64,000 nt of DNA. Source: Opitutaceae bacterium (lineage in GTDB: Bacteria > Verrucomicrobiota > Verrucomicrobiia > Opitutales > Opitutaceae). The notes under the pieces are model-generated. The model ran no database searches and was not told where the DNA came from. It worked only from the letters and a program-made list of their open reading frames with translations. The stretch covers positions 23,699 to 87,698 of the forward strand of contig JAUYAK010000029.1 of assembly GCA_030693515.1 (NCBI GenBank). The letters run 5' to 3'. Both the position numbers and the translations under genes were made by a program. This document shows positions 17,178 through 26,833 of this stretch, piece by piece; within the stretch, counting starts at the first letter, position 1; each line of letters starts with the position of its first letter.

Positions 17178-19625
17178 TCACGCCTCCGGACGGCGGGCGG
17201 GCGTCGTCGTCGCGTGCGGCCCAAACAGCCGCCGGATCGAATCGGTGATTTCCTGGATCTTCACGGGCTTGGAAATGTAGTCGTCCATCCCCGCGGCCAG
17301 ACACATCTCGCGGTCGCCCTGCATGGCGTTGGCGGTGAGCGCGACGATGCGGGGCTGGCGGTTGGCGGGGAGCCGCGCACGGATCTGGCGGGTGGCCTCG
17401 ATGCCGTCCATCTCGGGCATCTGCAGATCCATCAGCACGAGATCGTAGAACCGGTGTTCGAGTGTGTGCACCGCCTCGAGACCGTTGGAGACAGAGTTGG
17501 CGCGGTAGCCCATGCGCTCCAGGAACCGCAGCGCGACCCGCTGGTTCACCGAGTTGTCCTCGGCCAGGAGAATTTCGAGCGGGATTTCGATCCCGAGCGG
17601 CTGTTCCTCCCCGGCGGTCAGTTCCGTTGCGATGGTCGCGGCCGGGCGGAAGAGCCGGGCGACGCACTGGGCAAACGCCGCGTGGCGGATCGGTTTGGTC
17701 GTCGCGGCAAAGGCCTGTCCGTTGCGCGGCGCGGAGGGAGCCGGGGTGCCCAACGCGTGCAGCGCGATGCATGGGCACGGGATGGACCCGGCCGCGGCGA
17801 GCACGGCGGCGCCGTCTTCGCCCGCCGCGTCGGTGACGATCAGCAGCGGCGGATGCGCAAGCCTGGACGTGGCCGCGACGGCGGTCGCGGCGTCGGCCAC
17901 GACCATGCAGGCCACGCCCCACTTCTCAAAGGTCGCGTGCAGACGCGCGGCGGTCACCGGGTTGTCCTCGATGCAGAGTGCGATGCGTCCGCGATGGGCG
18001 GCCGGCACCGGCGGCGGTTCGAGGGTTTCGGCTTCGGGGGCGGCGCGTGTGCCGATGGTGAAGATGAACGACGAGCCGTGTCCCACGCGGCTTTCGACGC
18101 GGATGCGGCCGCCCATCAGCTCGCAAAGGCGGTGCGAGATGGCGAGGCCGAGGCCGGTGCCGCCGTATTTGCGCGTGGTCGAGGAGTCGACCTGGCTGAA
18201 GGCGCGGAACAGCCGGTCGATGCGGTCGGCGGGGATGCCGATGCCGGTGTCGCGCACGGTGAACTCGATCACCGTGTCGGCCGGGAAGGGCGTGGCACTG
18301 CGCGCGAAGCCCGGGGTCTCGGCCCCCGGCGCGGCGCGGCGCACTTCCACGGAAATGCTGCCGTGCGGCGTGAACTTCACGGCGTTGTTGACGAGGTTCA
18401 CGATCACCTGGCGCACCCGCGTGACGTCGCCCACGATCCACGGCGGCACCTCGGGGGCGATGAGGTAGCCGAGCTCGATTTTTTTCGCCGCCGCCTGCAA
18501 GGCGAAGAGGTCGAGCGCTTCCTCGATGCAGACGGCGAGTTCAAAAGGTGTGCGCTCGAGATCCATCTTGCCCGACTCGATTTTAGAGAAGTCGAGGATG
18601 TCGTTGATGATCGTGAGCAGGGCCTCGCCGGAGGTGCGCACGGTGTTCACGAAGTCGCGCTGCTCCTCGTTCAGCGGGGTCTCGAGGAGGAGGCTGGTCA
18701 TGCCGATCACGCCGTTCATGGGCGTGCGGATTTCGTGGGACATCGAGGCGAGGAACTCGCTCTTGGCGCGCGAGGCCTCGTCGGCCTCGGCCTTCGCGCG
18801 GCGCAGCTGTTGCTCGGTGTCCACCCGGGCCGTGATGTCGGTGCCGACCGTGATGAAGTTCTCGATCTCGCCGGCGGCGTTGCGCACGGGCTGGATCTCG
18901 ATGTGCAGATGGTAGCGGTGGCCGGAGAGGGCGTAGTGGACGGCGTCGGTGCTGATGCCCTGGCCGCGCGCGATGGCGGCGCGAATCCGGGCGACGGTCT
19001 TTGAGTCGGTCTCAGGACCGGCCATGAAATCGGTTTGGTGCTGGCCGATCACTTCTTCGAGCGGGCGCTCGACGAGGCGGCAGAAGGCCTCGTTGGCCCA
19101 CTCGATGCGGCCGTCCGGCTGGCTGATGAGCACGGGGTTGTCGGTCTTGGCGGCGACGAGCGAGAGCTTGTGGGCGTCGGCTTGGCTTTCGCGCAGTGCT
19201 TCCTCGGCGGTGCGGCGCGCGGTCACATCCTGCACGGTGCCCAGGATCTGGCCGGCGGAGCGGTCGGTGGCGTGGGGGACAAACTTGGTCCGCGCGCAGA
19301 GCCAGCGCCACTGGTCGTCGCGCGTGCGCACGCGATACTCGGATTCGACGAGCGGAGTGGCGCCGGCAAGCTGCGTGTCGATCGCGCGCTGGTAGGCCGC
19401 AAGATCATCGGGGTGGATCAGTGAACGCCACGCCGCGACGGTCGCGGGTTGGCTTGCTGGCTCGTAGCCGAGCAACCGCCAGAGGCCGTCACTGTGATAG
19501 GCTGCGCCTGTGCCGAGATTCCACTCGACGATGCCAACCTGGGAAAATTCGAGGGCGAGGCGCAGACGCTCCTCCGAGTCATGGAGACCCTGGCGAGGTG
19601 TCGTCGGTCGCGGTGCGTTCATCAA
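17178..19625 (-). CDS. Hybrid sensor histidine kinase (PAS-PAS-HisKA-HATPase-REC-REC)
   Basis: The 815-residue protein has two PAS domains (about 20-140 and 150-270) and no membrane segment, so it senses inside the cell. The phospho-acceptor His is in SMSHEIRTPMNGVIG (near residue 298). The ATPase boxes are NLVNNAVKFTPHG, VRDTGIGIP and KYGGTGLGLAIS. Two receiver domains follow: the first has CIEDN, an Asp in LLIVTDAAGED and a Lys in TTKP; the second has LAEDNSVNQR, LMDLQMPEMDG and SKPVK. No Hpt domain or DNA-binding output is present, so a separate phosphotransfer partner is expected elsewhere. Start ATG 19623-19625; the next Met is one codon later. Confidence 0.93.
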   Translation of the reverse strand: MMNAPRPTTPRQGLHDSEERLRLALEFSQVGIVEWNLGTGAAYHSDGLWRLLGYEPASQPATVAAWRSLIHPDDLAAYQRAIDTQLAGATPLVESEYRVRTRDDQWRWLCARTKFVPHATDRSAGQILGTVQDVTARRTAEEALRESQADAHKLSLVAAKTDNPVLISQPDGRIEWANEAFCRLVERPLEEVIGQHQTDFMAGPETDSKTVARIRAAIARGQGISTDAVHYALSGHRYHLHIEIQPVRNAAGEIENFITVGTDITARVDTEQQLRRAKAEADEASRAKSEFLASMSHEIRTPMNGVIGMTSLLLETPLNEEQRDFVNTVRTSGEALLTIINDILDFSKIESGKMDLERTPFELAVCIEEALDLFALQAAAKKIELGYLIAPEVPPWIVGDVTRVRQVIVNLVNNAVKFTPHGSISVEVRRAAPGAETPGFARSATPFPADTVIEFTVRDTGIGIPADRIDRLFRAFSQVDSSTTRKYGGTGLGLAISHRLCELMGGRIRVESRVGHGSSFIFTIGTRAAPEAETLEPPPVPAAHRGRIALCIEDNPVTAARLHATFEKWGVACMVVADAATAVAATSRLAHPPLLIVTDAAGEDGAAVLAAAGSIPCPCIALHALGTPAPSAPRNGQAFAATTKPIRHAAFAQCVARLFRPAATIATELTAGEEQPLGIEIPLEILLAEDNSVNQRVALRFLERMGYRANSVSNGLEAVHTLEHRFYDLVLMDLQMPEMDGIEATRQIRARLPANRQPRIVALTANAMQGDREMCLAAGMDDYISKPVKIQEITDSIRRLFGPHATTTPARRPEA

Positions 19626-19694
19626 CGAGGAAGTGATGCGACGATGCGGGACGCGGCGCGCGGTGCAACGTGTTTCCCGTCGGGACCGTCGGGT

Positions 19695-22475
19695 CTAGGG
19701 CTTCAGCCCGGCGGGTGGGGGGGCGGGGAGAGGGGGTGCGGCGGGAGGCGGGTCATCCCCCGGCTGGGCCGGGCGGGAGAAATTGGCCAGCGACCACTCG
19801 GGCTTGTCGAGCGGGCCGGTGAGGCGGACTTCGAAGGCGTTGGAGAGCGGCGTGAGCACGGCGCCGACGACGCTCTTGATGACGTTGCCGCTTTCCTGGA
19901 ACGGAAAGATCTTCGCGTTGAAATCGAGTTCGCCTCGGTCGAGCGCGTAGGTGCCGTGCCCGTCGATGGCCGAATTGGCGCCGCGGAGCGTGACCTTCGG
20001 GAACACGATCCGCGCCCCCTCGATCTTGAAATTACCGCGGGCCTCGTTGAAGCGCAGCGCGGTGAACGTGAAAAGCCCCGAGAGCGCGCCGAGCATGGGC
20101 ACTTCGCCGAGGCTGGCGCCGCGCAGCACGCCGGTGCCTTCGCCGCGGTAGCTCAGGGCGTCGTTGTAGCCGCCCTCGGCCTTGGCGGCGAGATCGACGT
20201 GCACGCCGGCCTTGTCTTGGACGAATTTTCCCGGGGCGGCGGGCGGCACACCGCGCCGCGCGGCGAAGAAGGTGTTCACGCCCGTGACGAGGGGGCCCAG
20301 GCTCGCGTCGCTGAGCATGAGATCGAAAGCCAGGCGTCGTTGCTCTCCCGCCCCCCAGGCCCGTGCCTGCCCGGTCACCCGACCGCCGGCGAACAAGGCG
20401 CGCACATGGTCGACGTTCAATTGGTCCGCATCGACCGCCGCTTTGAAGGACACATCCTCCAGCGGAAATCCGTAAAAGCGGAACTCGCCCGCGGACTGGG
20501 CCTCGATGCGGAGCTTGGTCGCCGCGCCGCCGGCTGCCGCCGGGTGCGCGAATCGCCCCTCGACGCGTGCGGTGGGGGCCTGGGCGAGTTGAAACGGCTG
20601 AAAATACTCCGAAATCGGCGGCCCGATCAGCCGGGCGATGGCCGGAAGCTCGAAAGTGGAGTCGAACGCGATGTCCACCGTGCGCCACTCCGCGGCCGCG
20701 GTATCGGCCGTGTAGGTGAAGCGGCCGGTGGTCCGCCCCGCCCCGCGGGTCGCGAGCAGTTCCAGGCTGTCGATAAACCCCGGCCGGATGAAAAGCCGCG
20801 TGCGCACCCGGTCCAACTCGGCCCCGCGAATCATCGGCTGCGCGACATCGGCAAAGACAAACACGCGCGACTGCCAGCCTTCGAGCCAGACGCCACGCAC
20901 ATCGACATCGGCTTCCGGCGCCGCGTGCGCGAAGTCGAACTGCTGAAAAAAGCGCTCCCACCATCCGCTGCGAAACCAGCCGGAGATGGCGAGGGGGCGC
21001 AGCCGGCCCGTCAGCAGGAAGCGGTGCGCATGCGTCGCCAGATTATGCTCGTAGCTGCCGCGTGCGAAGTTTTCGCCGATGCGCGCAAACGCCTCAGGCG
21101 CGTAAAATCGCCCGGGCTCCAGCTCCGCGAGCACGCGTCCGTCGGTCATGGTCACGCCGTAGGCGCGCACCGTGGGGACCGAAATGCGCGCGGTGAGCCG
21201 CTCGAATTTTCCGCCGGGGCCGAAGCGGACCTCGCCCCGTTCGATGGCCATGGTGTCGAAATCGAAAAAGCGCCGCACGTCCGCGCCCAGGCGGGTCGCG
21301 ATGAGGTCGAGCACGCCGGGCGAGATTTCGCCGGCGAAGCGCGCGGTGCCGCGGCGCGTCTCCGTGTCCCCCTCGGCTTGCACGGCCAGCGGGGCGCCCA
21401 AAATCCGGGCCGTGGCGCTCACCGCGACGGCGGGCAGCGGCCGGGGCAGGACGCGGGCGCTCAACGCCGTCGCGCTCGCGCCTGCGGCGGTCACGGCGTC
21501 GGCCGTGAGCAGCAGCTCGCGCAGGTCAAAGCCGGCGTCGTCGAGCCGCAGCCGGCCGAGGATCCGCGCCTGCACGCCGCGGGCGCTCACGCCGCCCGGC
21601 AGCCGCAGCTCTGAGGCGGAGGCATCGATGTGCGACGGTGGCGCATCGCCGAAAAGCACGATCCGCGTGCCAATCTCGAGATCGCGGGCCTCCACGGTGT
21701 CCGGGCCCGGCAGCCGGGCCACGCGCGCGAGCGCGCGCAGCCGGATCGCGGCGGAGCCGCCGGGCGACGGAGAAAATTCCAGATCGAGCGAGGGCGCCTC
21801 GCAACGGCCGATGGCCTCGGCGAGCGACAGCGCCTGCCGGCTCCATTGGGGAAGTTTCTTTCCGATTGTCGTCGCGAGATCGTCGCCGGGCGGCTGGGCG
21901 GCGGTGAAGCCGCCGAGGGCGAGCTTGCCGTGCGCCGTGAGGGTGAGCCCGGCGAGCCGGCCGGAAAACTGGCGCACCACGACCGCATTGCGCTCGGGCT
22001 CCAGGGTGAGATCGAAATCGCTGAGCAGCGCCTCGGCCCGGCCGGTCGGCGACAGCATCGCGGGCACGGCCACGGCTACACCGTTCAGGCGGAGTTCGAG
22101 CGGCTCGACCATGCCGATGGCAAGCAGCAGAGGATCGAGGCGCACGAAGAGGGCGTGCGCGGTGACCAGCGGCTCCGCAAAGGGCGGCAGCGAGAGAGCG
22201 ACGTTTTCCGCGAACAGCCGGCCCGAAAGATCGAAGGCCGTGCGGCCGAACTTCGCGCGGAGGCCGCCGCGCGCCAGCCGATCCTCCAGGCTGCGCAGCA
22301 CAAATCCCGGCACCGCCACCTCGCGGGCCGTGAGCACGTAGAGCTGCGCGGCCAGCAGCAGCACGAGGGCGAGCCATACGGTCCAGAGCGCAAAAGAGCC
22401 GAGGCAAGAACCCACGGCGCGGACGCCGAGCCAGCACAGCTGGGCGAAGCGGTTGGTGGGGCCGGTGGATTTCAT
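19695..22475 (-). CDS. AsmA-like envelope protein
   Basis: The 926-residue product has one N-terminal membrane anchor (LWTVWLALVLLLAAQLYVL) followed by long repetitive beta-rich sequence typical of AsmA/TamB-type proteins (for example GLTLTAHGKLALGG). The C-terminal part (FTFTALRFNEARGNFKIEG; ALDRGELDFNAKIFPFQE) resembles the AsmA-like C-terminal domain. The last 30 residues are Pro-rich. Family members form bridge-like channels for lipid transport between the membranes. It lies just downstream of the DUF4340 gene on the same strand (53-base gap). Confidence 0.78.
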   Translation of the reverse strand: MKSTGPTNRFAQLCWLGVRAVGSCLGSFALWTVWLALVLLLAAQLYVLTAREVAVPGFVLRSLEDRLARGGLRAKFGRTAFDLSGRLFAENVALSLPPFAEPLVTAHALFVRLDPLLLAIGMVEPLELRLNGVAVAVPAMLSPTGRAEALLSDFDLTLEPERNAVVVRQFSGRLAGLTLTAHGKLALGGFTAAQPPGDDLATTIGKKLPQWSRQALSLAEAIGRCEAPSLDLEFSPSPGGSAAIRLRALARVARLPGPDTVEARDLEIGTRIVLFGDAPPSHIDASASELRLPGGVSARGVQARILGRLRLDDAGFDLRELLLTADAVTAAGASATALSARVLPRPLPAVAVSATARILGAPLAVQAEGDTETRRGTARFAGEISPGVLDLIATRLGADVRRFFDFDTMAIERGEVRFGPGGKFERLTARISVPTVRAYGVTMTDGRVLAELEPGRFYAPEAFARIGENFARGSYEHNLATHAHRFLLTGRLRPLAISGWFRSGWWERFFQQFDFAHAAPEADVDVRGVWLEGWQSRVFVFADVAQPMIRGAELDRVRTRLFIRPGFIDSLELLATRGAGRTTGRFTYTADTAAAEWRTVDIAFDSTFELPAIARLIGPPISEYFQPFQLAQAPTARVEGRFAHPAAAGGAATKLRIEAQSAGEFRFYGFPLEDVSFKAAVDADQLNVDHVRALFAGGRVTGQARAWGAGEQRRLAFDLMLSDASLGPLVTGVNTFFAARRGVPPAAPGKFVQDKAGVHVDLAAKAEGGYNDALSYRGEGTGVLRGASLGEVPMLGALSGLFTFTALRFNEARGNFKIEGARIVFPKVTLRGANSAIDGHGTYALDRGELDFNAKIFPFQESGNVIKSVVGAVLTPLSNAFEVRLTGPLDKPEWSLANFSRPAQPGDDPPPAAPPLPAPPPAGLKP

Positions 22476-22528
22476 CGCGGGGGGAGCGGGCGCGGGGCGA
22501 TCGCTCAGCCCCGTTTCAGACCGTCCGG

Positions 22529-24472
22529 TTACTGCTTTGGCGCCGGCGGCGGGCCCGGATCGCGGGCGCCGTAGGCGAGGGTCCAGAGGGCGTCCACGAG
22601 CGGCTGCTCAAGGGTGAAGACGACGTCGAGTTCCTTTGATCCGGCGTATTGCAGGGCGCCGCCGAGGCGCTCGCTGAGGTGGAGCGGCCGGACGGCCAGC
22701 AGCTCCGCCCCGGCGGGCCCGGGCAGCGCGATCGTGGTTTCGAGCAGCAGGCGCCACGGGCGATCATCGCCGGCGGCGGTGATTTTCTCGGTAAAGCCGC
22801 CGGGCAGAAAATCCTTGGCCCGCAGGGCGCGCAGGGCGGTGACGACGGTGGCCAGCGCCGCGGAGGGCGGCTGGCCGGCCTCGACGGGAGACTCGAAGAG
22901 CACGCGCTTCGAGTCGATTTCGGTGATCTTCACGGCGGCGATGCGCGCGGAGGCGGGCAGCGGATCGGACACGGCGCGATCGCGCCACGCGAGCGGCGAG
23001 AGATCGAGGTCGCGCTCGATCTCGGGGCGCACCTGCACGATCGAGTTGCCGGGATCGCCGGGCGTGCCGGCGCGGGCAAAGAGCGTGGTGCGGCTGGCAT
23101 CGGTGCCGAGCCGCAGGACGAGCGGCGCCGCGGCGCCCGCGAGCGTGATGGTGACTTCGCGCAGGGGGCGGTTGAAACCCCAGTCCTCGAGGTCGGCGGC
23201 CTTGGGTTCGTCGCTTTGGAATTTTTCCGCCGTGAGCAGCGAGAGCCGGTCGAGCAAACGGAGGACGGCGGCGCGCTCGGCGGGCAGGGTCTGCGGCCCC
23301 TGCGTGCCGTCGCTGCGCACGACGATCTGCCACGCTGGGGCGGCACCGGCCGTCTGCCCGGCGGGCGGCTCGAGGCGCTGCAGCGTGATCGGCGGCTGGC
23401 GCGGTTGCGCGGGCGACGAAAGGGCGACCGCGGTCACCTGCGCGGGATCGAAGTCAAGGATGCGGCGTTCGCGCAGGGTCTCGTGCGCGTTCCCGAGCGC
23501 GCGGAACAGCTCGACAGGAATCGCGACCGTGAAGACGGCGGTGCGGCTCTCGAGCTGGCCATAATATTCCGCAGTCGCGGCCGCCGGGGCGGTGCCGGCG
23601 GCGGGCACGGGGTCGCCGATGAAAAGCGTCTCGGTCACGCCGTTGCCTTCGAGCGTGACGCGCATCGTGGGCGAGGACGAGGGCAGGGTGGCGGGCGGCG
23701 TGGCGGGGAAGGATTTGGCGCGGAGCCCGTTGAGCTCCTTGATGACGACTTCCATCGCGGTCGTGCTGGCGGCGGCGATGAGCGGGGTTTCAAACCGCCA
23801 GCGGGTGCCGTCGCGGCGGATGCGCACGCGGGCGTTGGTGTTGCCCGCGGTCTGGACGGTGAGCGAGCGCGCCTCAAAGACGCGGACGGCGAGCAGCGTG
23901 TCGGCGCGCAGCTGGTCAAGCGGGGTGGTGAGCGTGTCGGCGAAGCTGCGTTTCACGACGTGCACGCGCTCGCGATCGGGGGAGAGGAGGTAGAGGCGCC
24001 TGCCGTCCTTGGTCGTGTCGCCGAGGAGGAGCACGGTGGTCGAGCGCGCGATGCTGGCGGGCGAGGCCGGATCGATGGAGGAGAAGGCGACCTTGAGCTT
24101 GGGCTTTTCGAGGTCGATGCCGTAGTCGGCGAGCGAGAGGCCGCTCTTGCCGAGGTCGGCGACGGGAAAGGCGGACTCGTGCTCGAGCAGCTGCAGATCA
24201 TGCACGAGGGCGCTCGCGGCGTGGAGGTTGGCGGGCCACTCGAAAGGTTGGGTGAGGAACCAAGTGTCGCGCCGGCGCTCAAGCGCGAAGGAACCGCCCG
24301 AGACTGAACTTGTGACCTCAATCGAGCGGATATCAGAAGCCTCGGGGCCGAGCACGCGGCGTTTGGTTTCCTTCGCCTCGGCGTCCCGGCGCCAAGGCCG
24401 CTCGAACTTGAAGATGAAGATGAACAGCGCGGCGTTCAGGAAGATGAGGACGAGCGTGACTTTGGTGCGCAT
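22529..24472 (-). CDS. DUF4340-domain protein, membrane-anchored
   Basis: The 647-residue product has an N-terminal membrane helix (VTLVLIFLNAALFIFIFKF) and then repeated DUF4340-type modules, with patterns such as LADYGIDLEKPKLKVAF and DLEDWGFNRPLREVTITL. Genes of this type commonly follow GldG-like and ABC transporter genes, as here, and are thought to be a periplasmic partner of that exporter. The function is not established. It is separated from the GldG-like gene by a palindromic repeat. Confidence 0.85.
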   Translation of the reverse strand: MRTKVTLVLIFLNAALFIFIFKFERPWRRDAEAKETKRRVLGPEASDIRSIEVTSSVSGGSFALERRRDTWFLTQPFEWPANLHAASALVHDLQLLEHESAFPVADLGKSGLSLADYGIDLEKPKLKVAFSSIDPASPASIARSTTVLLLGDTTKDGRRLYLLSPDRERVHVVKRSFADTLTTPLDQLRADTLLAVRVFEARSLTVQTAGNTNARVRIRRDGTRWRFETPLIAAASTTAMEVVIKELNGLRAKSFPATPPATLPSSSPTMRVTLEGNGVTETLFIGDPVPAAGTAPAAATAEYYGQLESRTAVFTVAIPVELFRALGNAHETLRERRILDFDPAQVTAVALSSPAQPRQPPITLQRLEPPAGQTAGAAPAWQIVVRSDGTQGPQTLPAERAAVLRLLDRLSLLTAEKFQSDEPKAADLEDWGFNRPLREVTITLAGAAAPLVLRLGTDASRTTLFARAGTPGDPGNSIVQVRPEIERDLDLSPLAWRDRAVSDPLPASARIAAVKITEIDSKRVLFESPVEAGQPPSAALATVVTALRALRAKDFLPGGFTEKITAAGDDRPWRLLLETTIALPGPAGAELLAVRPLHLSERLGGALQYAGSKELDVVFTLEQPLVDALWTLAYGARDPGPPPAPKQ

Positions 24473-24480
24473 GACGGGAG

Positions 24481-24582
24481 GAGCTGAGAGCTAAGAGCCT
24501 AGAGCAGAGAGCAGGAAGCGTAGACTCTCATGGTGGCGCATTGTTCAGGCTCTGGACTCTCGGCTCCGGGCTCTCAGCTTCT
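24481..24582. repeat. Imperfect inverted repeat of GAGCT/GAGAGC units
   Basis: The left arm (24481-24505) is made of GAGAGC-like units and the right arm (24549-24582) of the inverse CTCTCGGCTC-like units. The right arm covers the stop codon of the GldG-like gene (24574-24576). The element fills the gap between the GldG-like and DUF4340 genes of one operon. Confidence 0.7.
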
Positions 24583-26061
24583 CCTTGTCCAATAGACCGT
24601 GATGCCGAGAATCATCGCGAGGCCGGGGAGGCCGGCGAGGAGGAGATAGCGGAGCTTGGTGAAATCGGCGGCGCTCAGCGCGAGCTGGAAACGCTCGATC
24701 GGGCGCGGGGGGATCGAGAGCTGGTGATCGCGGTCGACGCACCAGTTCACGGCGTTGAGGGCGAGGAGCAGGCTGGCGTTGTCGAGGCGGCCGTTGGAGA
24801 GGGCGTCGCCGGTGCCGACGACGACGATTTTCCCGCCGCGCACGCTGAAGGGGAGATTGTCGCGCGCGGCGGTGCGCTCGGAGGCGACGATTACGCCGAG
24901 GCGGTTGGGCGGGTCCATGCCGGGGAGCGGCCGGGTGTCCACGCCCGGATCGTAGCGCGGGGTCTCGCCGGGGGGGAAGCCGCCGCGCTCGCCCCACGCC
25001 TGTTCGGAGGTGGCGGCGATGGTGACGGTGTTGAGTCCGCCGCCGAGGGCGCGGCCGGGGTCGGGGAAGACGGTGCGCGTGAGGCCAAAACGCAGCGCCT
25101 GGCTGCCGCTGGTCACGAGGCTCTTGGTGATCGGGTGGGTGCCGGAGAGGTGGCGGATGAGCAGCTCGAGGTTCTCGGTCATGGCGCCGGGGCCGGGATC
25201 GAGGATGACGTCCGGGTGCACGAGAATGCCCCAATCGAGGAGCAAGTCGTCGAGCCCGAGGGCGGAGGTGGTCTTGCCCGGCGAAAGAAAAAAGATCAGC
25301 CGGCCGGCGCCGGTGGCGAGGTATTGGCGGAGGTTTTCCTGCTCCTGCCGGGTGAAGGCGCTCAGCGGGGAGACGATGACGAGGAGCGAGGCATCGTCGG
25401 GGATTTTTCGGTTGGCGGAAAAGTCGAGCGGCTCCACTTCGAAATTTCGCAGCTTGAGCTGATCGCGCAGGGCGGTGAGCCCCAGCTGCGGATCGGCGTT
25501 GTCGATGCGCAGTTCGCCGTGGCCGGTGACGAAATAAATTTTTTCGCGGCGGAGCATCGTCACATCGAGGATGGCGGCGGTGAGGGCCTGCTCGCCGTGG
25601 AAGGTGTCGCGCTGCTTGTTTTTCAGCGTGTAGAGGTTGTCGATGGGCTCGATGCGGCGCCGATCCCCCGAGACGAGCAGAATCACGCCGGCCTGATCGA
25701 GGCCGAGTTCCTCGGCGCGACGGCGGTTCTGGTAAACGTCCACCGTCTCCTTGGTGATCTGGCCGGAGCTGCGGCCGGCGGTGGCGTGGACGTATTCGTC
25801 GATGAAGCCCTTGACCTCAAGGTTCTCGGTCTCGCCGCCCGTGGTCATCACGATGTGCACGGGGCGCTGGAGATTGTGGAGGTAGGCGAGCGACTCGGCG
25901 GAGAGGGAGAAGCGGCCGCCCCGCGTCAGGTCGAAACGCGAGGCATGGCTCTTGGCGACGTAGTTGAGCCCGGCGAACAGCGTGACGAACAGCACGGCCT
26001 GCAGCCCGAGGTTGAACGTGCGGAGCCAGCGGACGGCGCGGAAACTGGTGATGGCGGGCAT
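24574..26061 (-). CDS. GldG-like ABC transporter auxiliary protein
   Basis: The 495-residue product has an N-terminal membrane helix (LGLQAVLFVTLFAGLNYVA), a large extracytoplasmic domain (YFVTGHGELRIDN; FSANRKIPDDASLLVIVSP) and a C-terminal membrane helix (YLLLAGLPGLAMILGITVYW). This matches the GldG / uncharacterised ABC-system family in which a DUF4350-like domain is held at the membrane. It lies 10 bases after the permease gene, in the order ATPase, permease, GldG, DUF4340. In Bacteroidetes the related set supports gliding; elsewhere its role is unknown. Confidence 0.88.
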   Translation of the reverse strand: MPAITSFRAVRWLRTFNLGLQAVLFVTLFAGLNYVAKSHASRFDLTRGGRFSLSAESLAYLHNLQRPVHIVMTTGGETENLEVKGFIDEYVHATAGRSSGQITKETVDVYQNRRRAEELGLDQAGVILLVSGDRRRIEPIDNLYTLKNKQRDTFHGEQALTAAILDVTMLRREKIYFVTGHGELRIDNADPQLGLTALRDQLKLRNFEVEPLDFSANRKIPDDASLLVIVSPLSAFTRQEQENLRQYLATGAGRLIFFLSPGKTTSALGLDDLLLDWGILVHPDVILDPGPGAMTENLELLIRHLSGTHPITKSLVTSGSQALRFGLTRTVFPDPGRALGGGLNTVTIAATSEQAWGERGGFPPGETPRYDPGVDTRPLPGMDPPNRLGVIVASERTAARDNLPFSVRGGKIVVVGTGDALSNGRLDNASLLLALNAVNWCVDRDHQLSIPPRPIERFQLALSAADFTKLRYLLLAGLPGLAMILGITVYWTRRS

Positions 26062-26071
26062 GCGCGGCGGT

Positions 26072-26833
26072 TCAGCTGTGGAGCAGTTTCACCTCGACGC
26101 TCAGGATGCTGAAGAGCAGCGCGAGCACGGTGCCGCTCACGTAGAACAGCACGTGGCGCGTGTCCACGACGCCGCGCACAAAGTCGTCGCGATGCCCAAA
26201 CACATGGCCGTAGTCGATCACGGCCTTGGCGGGGCGGAGCAGGCCGTGCTCGATCCAAGCGGAGTCGGTGAGGGCGTTGCCGCCGAGGATGAGGAGGCCG
26301 AGCAGCACGCCGCTGATGATCGCGGCGACGGACTGGTTGCGGGTGAGGGAGCTGGCGAAGACCCCGATCGCGATGAAGAAGAGGCCGGAGATCGCGATGA
26401 AGAGAAAGCCGCCGAGCAGCGGGCCGGAGTCGAGGACGCGCGCATCGCCGGAGAATTTGCGAAGGATGTAGAAGAACCCGCCGGTCGAGCCCCAGAGCGA
26501 GAGGTAGAGCACGTAGGCCGCGCCGAACTTGGCGACCACGACCTCGGTCGTGGTGACGGGCGTGGTGAGGAGCGTCTCGATGGTGCCGAGGCGCCGCTCC
26601 TCGGCGAGGCACTTCATCGTGAGCAGCGGCACCATCACGCAGGTCGGGAGCCAGAAGAGCTGGAAATAGACGCTCGCCGGAGAGGCCTCCTGCGGGGTGC
26701 CGGAGTAGATTTCGAGGATCTTGGTGAAGATGAGCCCCATGAAGGCGAGGAACAGCGTCGCGGCGACGTAGGTCGCCGGGCTGACGAGCAGCATCCGGAT
26801 CTCGTGGCTGAGGAGGGTAGGGAAGTGTTTCAC
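26072..26833 (-). CDS. ABC transporter permease (GldF/ABC-2 type)
   Basis: The 253-residue product has six predicted membrane helices and the ABC-2 signature LAEERRLGTIETLLTTPVT between helices 2 and 3. Its start overlaps the end of the ATPase gene by four bases (ATGA), so the two are translationally coupled. With the upstream ATPase and downstream GldG-like protein it forms one exporter complex in the inner membrane. Confidence 0.92.
   Translation of the reverse strand: MKHFPTLLSHEIRMLLVSPATYVAATLFLAFMGLIFTKILEIYSGTPQEASPASVYFQLFWLPTCVMVPLLTMKCLAEERRLGTIETLLTTPVTTTEVVVAKFGAAYVLYLSLWGSTGGFFYILRKFSGDARVLDSGPLLGGFLFIAISGLFFIAIGVFASSLTRNQSVAAIISGVLLGLLILGGNALTDSAWIEHGLLRPAKAVIDYGHVFGHRDDFVRGVVDTRHVLFYVSGTVLALLFSILSVEVKLLHS

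Noticed and set aside
17830-17950. First receiver domain of the hybrid kinase as degenerate
   Set aside because: The acidic pair, the phospho-acceptor Asp and the Lys are all still recognisable, so it is described as a normal domain.
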